From Mycoplasmataceae bacterium (GTDB lineage Bacteria > Bacillota_I > Bacilli_A > Mycoplasmatales > Hepatoplasmataceae), in the NCBI GenBank assembly GCA_013214845.1, contig JABSQC010000012.1:1-10115 (forward strand): a stretch of 10,115 nucleotides of DNA. Reading direction: 5' to 3'. Below the pieces are notes generated by a model. The model was not told the DNA's origin. It saw only the letters and a program-made list of their open reading frames with translations, and searched no databases. The position numbers and the translations under genes are program-made. Below are positions 1 through 8,603 of the stretch, one piece after another. How positions within the stretch are numbered: position 1 is the stretch's first letter; each line of letters begins with the position of its first letter.

Positions 1-84
1 GAATATGAATATGAATATGAATATGAATATGAATATGAATATGAATATGAATATGAATATGAATATGAATATGAATAAGAATAT
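1..84. repeat. GAATAT hexanucleotide tandem repeat at window edge
   Basis: The first 72 bases are twelve perfect copies of GAATAT. A thirteenth unit is altered (GAATAA, 73-78) and a fourteenth is perfect (79-84). The array begins at base 1, so its true length is unknown. On the plus strand it reads as Glu-Tyr or Met-Asn dipeptides, on the minus strand as Ile-His, Ile-Phe or Tyr-Ser. None of these resembles a protein I recognise, so I treat it as a simple-sequence array and not as coding. It lies where the C-terminal two thirds of trxB would be expected. Confidence 0.95.
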
Positions 85-97
85 AGATGCAGAACGT

Positions 98-127
98 CTT
101 GATCTTCATCTTAATCTTGATCTTCAT
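98..127. repeat. Degenerate CTTNAT hexamer repeat, five units
   Basis: Five consecutive hexamers of the form CTTNAT (CTTGAT, CTTCAT, CTTAAT, CTTGAT, CTTCAT) fill this stretch exactly. The 12-mer CTTGATCTTCAT occurs twice (98-109 and 116-127). It shares the 6-bp period of the GAATAT array but not its sequence. The flanks 85-97 and 128-133 contain CG-bearing words (ACGTC, CCGACC) that are unusual for this AT-rich window. Together with the GAATAT array this accounts for all of the sequence below the trxB stop codon; I see no gene in it. Confidence 0.85.
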
Positions 128-133
128 CCGACC

Positions 134-451
134 TTATGTTGTCTTTACTATAAAAATATCTTTTTCCTTAGTTAAAGATGTAACTTCTGAAGAGACATAC
201 TCCGTACCTAATTCAGTAGCTTGAGTGAACATATTAAGAGCTAAGTTTTTACCATCAATCTCAGGGCTACCTGGGTAATTATGAACAGTACTAATGTTAA
301 TTAATTTTCCTCCAGGTGCATTTTTCTCAATTACAACAGTACTTAAACCTGCCCTAGTTGAATATATGGCTGCTGCTCATCCAGCAGGTCCTCCACCTAT
401 AACGATGAAATCATAAATTTTATTATTATTTTGAATAATTATCTCCATCAT
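134..451 (-). pseudogene. trxB: Thioredoxin reductase, N-terminal fragment only (truncated trxB)
   Basis: Thioredoxin reductase is a cytoplasmic FAD enzyme that passes electrons from NADPH to thioredoxin. The 105-residue frame begins with the expected dinucleotide-binding fold: the FAD motif GGGPAG at residues 19-24 is followed by a UGA-encoded Trp25, then ARxG-like STRAGL, PGGKL (46-50) and VHNYPG (56-61), in the order typical of TrxB. The family is about 310 residues long. Here TAA follows the stretch ending KDIFIVKTT, so the CxxC redox centre, the NADPH domain and the C-terminal FAD contacts are absent. The start is one of two adjacent ATGs (451 or 448). It overlaps the lgt end by 26 bp, has no Shine-Dalgarno, and is probably translationally coupled. 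The break coincides with hexamer repeats, so this may be an artefact of a chimeric contig end and the real gene may be intact. The trxB identity is secure; the pseudogene status is not. Confidence 0.8.
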
Positions 452-1415
452 ACAAAGCAGTGTAAATACCCTTTAAAGGAAGTTTGCTATGCATTTCATT
501 CTCATATAAGATTATAGAATCTTTCATATGTATATAATAACTTATTTTCCTAGTTAAGAGATACATAATAGATGATTTAAAAGTATCATAATTCTTTTTC
601 AAAGATAAAGGAATAATTACATTTAAATAAAAAGAAAACTTATCATATTGTCATTGATATATAACAAATGAAACAATTCCGTAAGCTAAGAAAATTAAGG
701 CTCAAAAAAATGATGTTGGAAAACCATTTATTTTCATTATGTAAGTAGAATCTCTAAAAAGTTCAATTGAAGCTCTGGTAGCTCCGTATCAAATAAAGTA
801 AAGAGAGCCATGAGTTCCTACCTTTAACTTTTTAGAATTCTTTGCAATAAATGTTATTAATAGTCAACCAATAATGTCAGCTATTGACTCATATAAAAAT
901 AGTGGTTGGTAGTAACTTTCTACACCATTTACATCTATCAACATTCCTTCTTTAATAAAGTTAGGTGCTCAATCTAATGAACTAACAGCATTTCCATATA
1001 ATTCTTGATTAGCAAAGTTTCCTCACCTTCCTATTGCTTGAGCCAAAAGCATATTTGGAAGTACAACAGAATATAACTCCCTCTTATCGATAGGTATATT
1101 AAATAAGCTTATTATCAAAGAAGTTATAGAAACAGAAAAAACAATTCCTCCAATGATACTCCTTCCAGTTGAAATTGAAATGAATGAATATCAACCATTT
1201 ATATCAGAGGGATTAAATATTAGATAAAATCATCTCGAACCAAAATAACCTGAAAGAACTACAACTCAAAATAGTCATCAAAAAACTGTCCTGTCGTTCC
1301 CTCTTTTTCTTCACTCATAGTATGAAAATAAGGATGCCAAAAGCATTCCTGCTACAACTAATATTCCATATCATGGTATAGGTATAACACCTATGTAAAA
1401 AGCAACACCATTCAT
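426..1415 (-). CDS. lgt: Prolipoprotein diacylglyceryl transferase
   Basis: Lgt is the membrane enzyme that transfers diacylglycerol from phosphatidylglycerol to the lipobox cysteine of prolipoproteins, the first step of lipoprotein maturation. The 329-residue protein is read with TGA as Trp (13 TGA, no TGG). Several hydrophobic segments are present. The family signature is clear: GRWGNFANQELYG at 129-141, corresponding to the GRIGNF block, and ATRASIELFRD at 212-222 near the last TM helices, which carries the conserved Arg. The region aligned with the HGG motif reads RSIIGG (85-90), without the His found in the E. coli enzyme. After the last TM (about 238-254) there is a polar tail of about 75 residues, longer than usual. 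The ATG shares one base with the hprK stop (TAATG), which argues for coupled translation. The gene order hprK-lgt-trxB supports the call. Confidence 0.95.
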
Positions 1416-2329
1416 TATTTTTTAAGAATTTTTACAAAGTCCTCAACACCAACATAGTTTTCATACTTTCTGTGCTTTTCATTAATGATTGCAACTTCAA
1501 CTAAGTCAGTTAGTGACTTACCTGGAGAAAGATATAAGTTCAGTTTTGGAGTTTCAACACCTAAAATATTTTCATACTCCATATGACTAGATAATCTATT
1601 TCTATTAGATTTTTTGGGATCATAGTGTTCTAACTCAATTATTAGATCTATTGTGTGATTAGGTATTATATGTTGTATACCAAATGTTTTTTTTACATTT
1701 ACAATACCAATTCCTCTTACTTCTATAAAGTCACTAACTTTATTAGATGGATGACCTACAAGTCTTCCATGTGAGTAAAAAATATTAACAGCATCATCAG
1801 AAACTAAAAAGTGACCTTTTTTTAGCAATGAAATAGCTAATTCTGACTTTCCAATACCAGCTGGTCCCTTGATAAGAACTCCTTCGTCATATATTGAAAG
1901 AAGAGTTCCATGAAAGTAATGAAATCTATCTTTTTCCCTTATGTCATCTACCATGTCAATAAATGATGTATAGTTAACTTTGATTCTACCAAAGTAGGTA
2001 GACATATCTACTAAATCTTTAATCTTTGCAATATGATGAAAGTCTATTGTGCATAGTAGAGCAAACTTTTTAGAATTTTTATATAAATCAATAATTTTCT
2101 TTAAGTACTTTGAATAATCACTAGAATTAAAATATCTATTATGATTGCTTGTTAAAATAAGTAAATCAATTCCTTCTTCATTATTCTTCTCAGACAAAAC
2201 ATCAAAAAATATTTCATCATAAAATATTTCTTCTTTTCCAAAACTGGAAACTTGACCTTTATCTAGTTCAATAATATTTAAATCTATTATTTTCTTTAAC
2301 TTTAATTTATTATCCATTATTAATATCAT
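1415..2329 (-). CDS. hprK: HPr kinase/phosphorylase
   Basis: HprK phosphorylates HPr of the sugar phosphotransferase system on its regulatory serine and also removes that phosphate, linking glycolytic state to sugar uptake. The 304-residue length is normal. Visible landmarks are HG at 140-141, the P-loop GPAGIGKSE (155-163, Lys161), the acidic pair SDD (177-179), the signature IEVRGIGIVNV (202-212), SNRNRL (241-246) with a likely catalytic Arg, and a C-terminal PGKSLTDLVEVA (269-280). The usual DS or NS after the first P-loop Gly is PA here. The protein contains no Trp. Two in-frame ATGs exist, 2329 (MILIMDN) and 2317 (MDNKLK). A TATAAT box at 2333-2328 overlaps the first, so 2317 may be the real start and give 300 aa. 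Its stop overlaps the lgt start by one base. It lies just after the putative uvrA terminator, so its own promoter is plausible. Confidence 0.95.
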   Translation of the reverse strand: MILIMDNKLKLKKIIDLNIIELDKGQVSSFGKEEIFYDEIFFDVLSEKNNEEGIDLLILTSNHNRYFNSSDYSKYLKKIIDLYKNSKKFALLCTIDFHHIAKIKDLVDMSTYFGRIKVNYTSFIDMVDDIREKDRFHYFHGTLLSIYDEGVLIKGPAGIGKSELAISLLKKGHFLVSDDAVNIFYSHGRLVGHPSNKVSDFIEVRGIGIVNVKKTFGIQHIIPNHTIDLIIELEHYDPKKSNRNRLSSHMEYENILGVETPKLNLYLSPGKSLTDLVEVAIINEKHRKYENYVGVEDFVKILKK

Positions 2330-2333
2330 TATA
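2328..2333 (-). promoter_or_regulatory. Possible -10 box for the hprK-lgt-trxB cluster
   Basis: A perfect TATAAT reads on the minus strand from 2333 to 2328, downstream of the uvrA terminator hairpin. Initiation about 7 nt downstream would fall near 2321, leaving only a few bases before the ATG at 2317. I found no good -35: the 17-bp-spaced hexamer reads AGTAGA. In such AT-rich DNA a chance match is quite possible. Confidence 0.3.
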
Positions 2334-2339
2334 AATAAA

Positions 2340-2368
2340 AATAAAAAAAGTCTACTTCATAGACTTTT
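2340..2368 (-). terminator. Putative intrinsic terminator overlapping the uvrA stop codon
   Basis: On the minus strand the arms AAAAGTCTA (2368-2360) and TAGACTTTT (2354-2346) pair perfectly over 9 bp around a 5-base loop (2359-2355). A T-rich run follows (seven consecutive T from 2349, broken by single A). The second arm starts with the TAG stop of uvrA, so the hairpin lies across the end of the coding sequence. The stem holds only two G-C pairs and may be leaky, allowing some read-through into hprK. Confidence 0.6.
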
Positions 2369-5183
2369 CTAAATAAGGTGCAGTAACAGATTTAGTACTT
2401 GTTATTACCTTTTCAGGAGTTCCGGCTGCAACAACTTTTCCACCAAATTCTCCTCCACCAGGGCCCATATCAATTACTCAATCTGAGATTTTGATAATGT
2501 CCATATTGTGCTCAATAATAACTACTGTGTCACCACTATCAACTATTCTATTAATTACATCAATCAATTTTCTTATGTCATCAACGTGTAATCCAGTTGT
2601 TGGTTCGTCTAATAGATATATAGTCTTTCCTGTAGCTCTCTTCTCTAAGTAAGTAGCAAGTTTAATTCTTTGAGCTTCTCCTCCAGAAAGTAGTGTTGCT
2701 GGGTGTCCTACTTTTAAGTAACCTAGTCCTACATCTACAAGATATTGCAATTTGTTTTTCAACTTAGGAAAGCTATCAAAGAACTCTAAGGCTTCATCAA
2801 TTGATAATTCTAGAACATCAAATATACTTTTGCCTTTAAACTTAATAGATAAAGTTTCATCATTGTACCTCTTACCTTGACACTCATCGCATTTTACATA
2901 AACATCAGGTAAAAAGTTCATTGAAATTTTTAACTCTCCGTCACCAGAACATTTTTCACATCTTCCCCCAGGAACATTAAATGAAAATCTTGATTTTGTA
3001 AAACCTTTAATTTTAGAGTCAGGTGCATAAGCAAATATTTCTCTTATTAAATCAAATGCTCCTGTATATGTTGCTGGATTAGAGCGAGGTGTCCTACCTA
3101 TTGGGTCTTGAGATATTCTAACAACTTTATCTATATTTTCAAACCCTTTTAGCTTTCCTATTTTAGTTGTGTCAATTGGATTATTCAAAGGATCTATTTT
3201 AGATTTTATTATTTTGTAAAGAGACTCATTCATCATTGTAGATTTTCCAGAACCAGATACTCCAGTAATAGATGTAACAACATTTAAAGGAATCTTAAAC
3301 TCTTGATTCTTTATATTATTTAAATCTTTAACAACAAATGATAAATAGTTTCCCTTTCCGTTTCTTCTTTTTTTAGGAGTATCTATTTTTAGTTCACCAG
3401 ATAAATATTTACCTGTTAGTGATTTCTCATTTTTCATAATCTCCTGGGGTGTTCCTTGCGCAACTACAGTACCACCATATATACCAGCTCTTGGTCCTAT
3501 ATCTACAATATGGTCTGAAGCCATCATTGTTTCATAATCATGCTCTACTACTATAACTGTATTACCTAGTTCTTGCATACCTTTTAAGGTTAGGATTAAT
3601 TTGTCATTATCTCTCTGATGTAAACCGATTGAAGGTTCATCAAGAACATATATAACTCCAGATAAAGAAGAACCCATTTGTGTCGCAAGTCTAATTCTCT
3701 GAGACTCTCCTCCAGATAAAGTACTAGATGACCTACTTAGAGTTAGATAGTCAAGTCCAACATCAGATAAAAAGAATAATCTAGATTTAACTTCCTTAAG
3801 AACTAATTCTGCTATCTCTTTTTGTTGATCATTTAAAGATACATCCTTTATAAAGTTAATGGCTTTTGATATTGATAGATTAGTAAATTCAATAATATCT
3901 AAATCACCTATTTTCACTGAAAGAGCTTCAATTTTTAATTTTTTCCCATTACATTTATTGCAAACTTGCTCATTCATAAACTTCGCATATCATTTTCTTC
4001 TTCTTTCAACTTTTGTTTCAATATGCCTTCTTTCTATGATGTTAGCTACACCTTCAAACTCTTTATTTCATGTTCAAGAGTTACCAGAACTTGTCTTTAA
4101 ATCATAATCTATACTTTCGTCACTACCGCGCATTACAATATTTTTTTCAAATTCAGTAAACTGTTTTAATGGTTTAGTCAAACTTATATCATAGTGTTCT
4201 AGTGCTTTCTTGAATAGTTGTCACTCAATATTTAATGAATCAACAGCATTTTTATAATATTCAATTCCACCATCTTTTATTGATAGTGAATCATTAGGGA
4301 CAAGAAGGTCTCATGATACTTTTTGAGAGTAACCAATACCCTTACATTTATCACAGTAACCAATGGGAGAATTATAAGAAAATAATCTAGGTTCTAGTTC
4401 AGGTATTGAAAAGTCACCATACTTACAAGCAAAATTTTTAGAGTGTAATGTTTCTTTTCCTGTGTCTATTTCTTCAACTAAAACAAGACCACCTGAATAT
4501 TCAGCACATGCATCAATGGCCTCTGATATCCTATCTTTTTTACTATCATCAGTTGTAAGTCTATCAACAACTATAGAAATGGAATGCTTTTTATTTTTTT
4601 CTAGTTTTATTTCATCATCTAGTAAAACAATTTTTCCATTAATTTTTGCTCTAACATATCCATCTTTTATTAATCTTTCAATAGTTTCAGCATGAGTACC
4701 TTTTTCTTCTCTAATAACTGGAGATAGAATGTTGATCTTTGTACCAGCTTCGTTGTTAAGTATTATGTCAGTAATTTGCTTAGTTGTTTTAGGAGTTATG
4801 GGGATATTGTGATTAGGACAAAATGGAGTACCAACCCTTGATCAAAGAACTCTTATGTAATCATATATTTCAGTTACAGTACCAACTGTTGATCTAGGAT
4901 TATGAGATGTTGTTTTCTGATCGATAGCAATAGTAGGTGATAGACCAGATATTTTTTCAACATTAGCTATCTTTCCATTACCTAAAAATTGTCTAGCATA
5001 AGCAGACAAAGACTCAATATATTTTCTTCTTCCTTCACTATATATAACATCAAAAGCAAGAGAAGATTTACCAGACCCTGAAACACCAGTTATAACTATT
5101 AATTTGTTTTTAGGTATTTTAAGAGAAACATCTTTTAAATTATGCTCACTTGCTTTAATAATTTCTATTTCATCTTTTAACAT
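2352..5183 (-). CDS. uvrA: Excinuclease ABC subunit A
   Basis: UvrA is the DNA-damage-sensing ABC ATPase of nucleotide excision repair; it dimerises, loads UvrB and then dissociates. The 943-residue length matches the family (about 940-960). In order: Walker [10 protein letters not shown] (33-41), the [11 protein letters not shown] block (58-68), zinc-ligand pairs CDKC (277-280) and CNKC (408-411), signature LSGGESQ (489-495), Walker B VLDEPS (513-518), second Walker [10 protein letters not shown] (641-649), [14 protein letters not shown] (695-708), second zinc module CEKC (742-745) and CDEC (765-768), signature LSGGEAQ (832-838), and Walker B YLLDEPT (856-862). All seven Trp codons are TGA and the frame is uninterrupted, so both ATPase sites and both zinc modules appear intact. 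The start matches the usual UvrA N-terminus, with EHNL at 13-16. No Shine-Dalgarno is visible. The last codons form part of a terminator hairpin. No uvrB is seen next to it in this window. Confidence 0.98.
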
Positions 5184-5189
5184 AAAAAA

Positions 5190-5218
5190 ATTATATATAA
5201 ATACACAATTAATTTAAA
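5190..5218 (-). promoter_or_regulatory. Candidate uvrA promoter (leaderless arrangement)
   Basis: A perfect TATAAT lies at 5195-5190, only 6 nt (all T) before the uvrA ATG. With a 17-bp spacer there is TTTAAA at 5218-5213, four of six matches to TTGACA. Initiation at normal distance would fall at or next to the ATG, giving a leaderless message. The 37-bp gap from the preceding permease stop contains no clear terminator, so read-through from the permeases could also supply uvrA. Confidence 0.4.
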
Positions 5219-5220
5219 TA

Positions 5221-6795
5221 TTACTTGTTTTCCTTCTTAAAAACTTTTTTGTAAGTTTCATTGAAATAATTGTAGATAGTGCTTGGAATTGAAGCAAAAT
5301 ATCTATAATCTGTAAAGAACAATAACAACACTTCTTTTGGATATTTTTCTCATTTTACTGAATAGTAATTAGTTATAGAAGAGACTAATCAGATTGCTAT
5401 TACCATAAATAGGAATCAACCACCTAAGTTTGAAGGATCAATAACTGAAGCTTGAATAGTAGTAACAAATGAATATAAACTTATTACATATATAAAAGTA
5501 GTTACAATTAATGATATTGGTATAAACATCTTAACTTTTTTAACCTCTACCTTATTTGTTTTTCTATTTACCATTCCACCTATTAATATAGATCCGTAAA
5601 TCATAAATGCAATAATAATGTATGTATTTGAAAGAGAATCTACTGCTCCCATAAAATCTGACGTTGAAAAACTAGAACTAACTATTACTATAAAACCAAT
5701 TAAGAACACAGAAATAGTTCAAGCTAGAGATGTTTTTCACAAAGACCTACCAGATTTTTGAGGTAGTCCTTCTTTGTTTTTCTCTAGGTAGTTGCCATCT
5801 TTATCACTTATTAATCCATTCTCTACAATATTGTATTTATTTCAATTCCCAGAAGAAGCAAAACCACTAAGAGAAGTTACACCAGAAATAAAAATTATTA
5901 TTAGTAAAGTAATTTGTATTCCATCAATACCTCCAGATATAGCTCAAAGTATGTCAGAAATTGCATATCCCATAGAGTCATCTGAAACAAAGAATGTAAG
6001 CAATGCAATTATAGTGTATGTTATAGCTATAAAACTTAAACCAAATAAAAGAGCTTTCTTATATGTATTATTATCTTTAGCTTGGTTTTGCAACTGAGAA
6101 GCAGCTAGAAAACCATCAAAAGCAAAGAATACAGCAGGTAAAACAGCTAATAGTAATAAGAAAGGATTTTTATCACTTGTCCCTGTAGTTATACTTGAAT
6201 GAGCATCAGGTGTCGTAATCATTAATACAATTGAACCAATAATAACAACTACTATAGGAATAAATTTTATCACTGTACCAAATGTTTGAATTATTTTTGA
6301 TGGTTTTGAAAAAGTTGAGTTTAATAAAGGAATTAAAGCAACAAGAAAAATAGATATTGAAAAGTAGATAAAGAAAGTTCCCATATCTGATATCTTAGTA
6401 GTATCAATTAATGAAACTATCATATCAGTTGAAAATATTGCTAATATGAAGATTGTTAATGGAAGATAGATGTATTGTCAGAATGAAGTTGCTGCAACGC
6501 CACCTTTCTTTCCTAAAAAGTTTTTTGATCAATCTGTTATTGAACCACTAGTTCCATCACTTTTTTTTGCTGAATAAATTTCTATATATAAGTAAGCTAA
6601 ACTAATTATTACAACTGAACCTATAACTCATGAAACTATACCAATTATTTCATTACCTTCTGCAAGACCTATAACTGTTCCGTTCTTAAAAAATATACCA
6701 ATCCCGACAACTATTCCAACTATTGTTGCAAACATTTGTCAAAATCCGTAATGTAGTTTCGATTCATTATTAGTCTTGTTAGTATTTTGTTTCAT
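5221..6795 (-). CDS. APC-superfamily amino acid permease, 12 TM
   Basis: This is a probable secondary transporter importing an amino acid or exchanging amino acids across the membrane; the substrate cannot be read from sequence. The 524 residues contain about twelve hydrophobic segments: 22-36, 50-71, 107-129, 139-160, 175-193, 211-230, 247-270, 293-315, 355-375, 391-409, 423-443 and 460-478. TM1 has the APC-type unwound motif VGIGIFF (30-36). Another typical stretch is LPAVFFAFDGF (219-229) in TM6, followed by polar QLQNQAKDNN. Eleven Trp codons are all TGA, so the gene appears broken only under the standard code. It ends in a basic tail. It is a diverged paralogue of the permease directly upstream, sharing for example PAVxFAxDGF and the NRKT-KV cytoplasmic loop before TM11. 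The start at 6795 leaves a 21-residue polar N-terminus before TM1; no Shine-Dalgarno is seen. Confidence 0.88.
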
Positions 6796-6804
6796 ACTTT
6801 TTTT

Positions 6805-6833
6805 ATTATATTATTTATTAAATAAATTTTTAA
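6805..6833 (-). promoter_or_regulatory. Candidate promoter with palindrome in the permease-permease gap
   Basis: A perfect TATAAT at 6810-6805 sits 9 nt before the ATG at 6795. TTAAAA at 6833-6828, spaced by 17 bp, matches TTGACA at four of six positions and overlaps the preceding permease's stop codon. Between them is a 15-bp all-A/T palindrome (6827-6813) with 7-bp arms and a single central base. The site could be a start point for the second permease, or chance in A/T-only DNA; co-transcription from upstream is equally likely. Confidence 0.3.
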
Positions 6834-8581
6834 TCTTTTCTAAGTATTTTTGATTTAGCAGAATATGCTAAATCAACTGTTTTTCTTATCAGTTTGTAGT
6901 TAAAGTCTCCTACTTTTATAAATGCATCATTGACCTTTTCTACATACTTTGAACTGCTTATGCTAGTTATCGAAAATTTATAGAGTTTACTGTTATACTT
7001 TTCAATTTCTGCTAATGCAGATTCACTTTTAGTTAAAGCATCTAAGTCAATAACTCCTCCGTCAATAAGTAGTATGTCATTAACATAGTTACATGCCTTC
7101 TCTCAATTATTGTTATATCTTTTCTCCATATTTCTAGTTTGAAAATTTGTAGCAAAAATAAGTATAATAATTGAAGAAATCATTATTATTCCAATAGTTA
7201 GGTTATATGCATCAGGATTAATAAATAGATAATACACTGTTTCATATGTTCCTATAAAGAATGTAAATATAACAGTAATAATGGCGGAAGGAATAAAGAA
7301 CTTGTGTTTGTCAACTTTAACTTTTTTAGTCTTTCTATTAAGTATGCCTCCCAACATGATTATCCCTATGAGCATAAATTCAATTATTACAGCAAACTCT
7401 GATAAGACATTAATAATGAATTCATCAAAAGAACCACTTGAAATAGAGATAAAAGTTGTTGCTGTATATATTATTATGAATCAAACAAAGTTTATAAAAG
7501 CCAAGTTTCTTGCTGAATGATATGGGACTCCTCCCTTATTTCTTTCTTGTTGTTTTTTGTTGTCATCTCTAATTAAATTAGTTTCAGACATTGAAGAAAA
7601 GGATCTATTTCCAGATGTTATAAATCCGTTTAATCCTGTTGATATAGATATAACAATTGTTATAGAAATAATTACATTCATTCATGATCCAACTTCATCA
7701 CCAAAAACTGATACAACAACAGAAGAAACACTAAATGGATTATCTGCATTTATGTCCCCTGAACCATATAGTCCAAATGCTAGCATTGTATAAATAAATA
7801 CAATGAATAATATTCCAAATACTAATGCTGATTTGAATGTTCCTTTTTTCTTTGTTTCGTTCTGAAGAGAACCTGCATATATAAAACCGTCATATGCAAA
7901 TAGCACAGCTGGCAAAGCCAACATTAATGTTTGAAACATAGTCCCTCCACTCATTGAGTGGATATTAGCAGTATCATTATAAAAGTTTGACATTCCTGGA
8001 TCAACTATAATGAATACTAAACTCGAAATAAGTATCAAGGAAAGTGGAATGAGTTTAATAATAGTTCCACCTAATTGTATAAATCTAGATGTTTTAGAAG
8101 AGTGTAAATTTATAATAGTCAATAGTGAAAAAATAGCAAATGTTATTAGTACATTGACTCACATATCATTAAAGGTAGCATTTCCAGTTGCAGCAGATGA
8201 TATGAAATCAGTTGTAAACTGTGTTAAAGGTATTATAGTAAGAGGCATATAAACAAAAATTAAAAATAGACCTACATATGTTCCAAATTTAGGCGATACA
8301 AATTTTGATGCCCAGTTAGATAGGGTACCTGCTTCATCTGTATTTTTAGATGATGAAACTATTTCTAAACATGCTACTGCCATTATCAATATGAAGACTC
8401 CTGCAACTATTCAAGAAATCATTGAAACTATAGTAGAGCCAGTTGTAGCATAAATTGAATCTGCCTTAAAAAAGATTCCTGCACCAATAACTGTTCCTAC
8501 AATAGTTACAAATATACTAAAAAAACCAAACTTTCCGCTTGATTTGCTTACCTTAGTTTCTTCTTTAGTGTTAATGTTCAT
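6830..8581 (-). CDS. APC-superfamily amino acid permease with long C-terminal cytoplasmic tail
   Basis: This is a second probable amino acid transporter, 583 residues, with unknown substrate. TM1 contains VIGAGIFFK (31-39), the APC helix-break motif, and the TM6 block reads LPAVLFAYDGF (223-233) followed by SLQNETKKKG. Twelve hydrophobic segments span about residues 20 to 478. Unlike its neighbour it continues about 105 residues past the last TM (roughly 479-583). That tail is polar and mixed-charge, with no motif I recognise, and contains only short hydrophobic patches such as DILLIDGGVIDLD (502-514). It carries the only TGG Trp codon I found in the window (codon 90); its other five are TGA. 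The frame is continuous with no stop. The start lies 22 bp after the surface protein's stop codon, without a Shine-Dalgarno. Paralogy with the next gene implies an old tandem duplication followed by divergence. Confidence 0.88.
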
Positions 8582-8594
8582 ATTTACTAAATTA

Positions 8595-8600
8595 ATTATA
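8595..8600 (-). promoter_or_regulatory. Possible -10 box before the first-transcribed permease
   Basis: TATAAT reads at 8600-8595, inside the 22-bp gap after the surface-protein gene and 13 nt before the permease ATG. Initiation would leave a leader of about six bases. No convincing -35 is present (TAAAAA at 17-bp spacing). The call is weak by itself; it is listed because the same arrangement recurs before three other starts. Confidence 0.22.
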
Positions 8601-8603
8601 AGG

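Noticed and set aside
1..84. CRISPR array
   Set aside because: The units are contiguous 6-mers without spacers, so it is a microsatellite-like array.
5..175. Plus-strand frame of Met-Asn repeats running on into LDLHLNLDLH and stopping at 173-175
   Set aside because: It is created by the 6-bp-period repeats and then runs antisense into trxB. There is no start context and no family resemblance.
3859..4695. Plus-strand ORFs within uvrA (3859-4107 and 4462-4695)
   Set aside because: They are antisense to conserved uvrA coding sequence, have no family resemblance, and are shadows of the real gene.
2352..5183. uvrA seen as two or more disconnected fragments, as if frameshifted or decayed
   Set aside because: The pieces are in one frame (5183 to 2352 is 944 codons) and the interruptions are all TGA codons at plausible Trp positions. 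With table 4 the gene is intact.
5184..5220. Terminator between the second permease and uvrA
   Set aside because: Only a 6-bp all-A/T inverted repeat (AAATTA/TAATTT) with a 16-base loop is present before the T-run; too weak to call, and the T-run directly abuts the uvrA start.
5792..8252. Plus-strand ORFs opposite the permeases (for example 5792-6097, 7557-7793, 8010-8252)
   Set aside because: They lie antisense to well-supported membrane proteins; their hydrophobic or low-complexity translations are the complement of TM codons.
5221..8581. Permease region as a string of short broken ORFs (pseudogenes)
   Set aside because: All fragments fall into two continuous frames when TGA is Trp, with intact TM pattern and motifs from start to stop.
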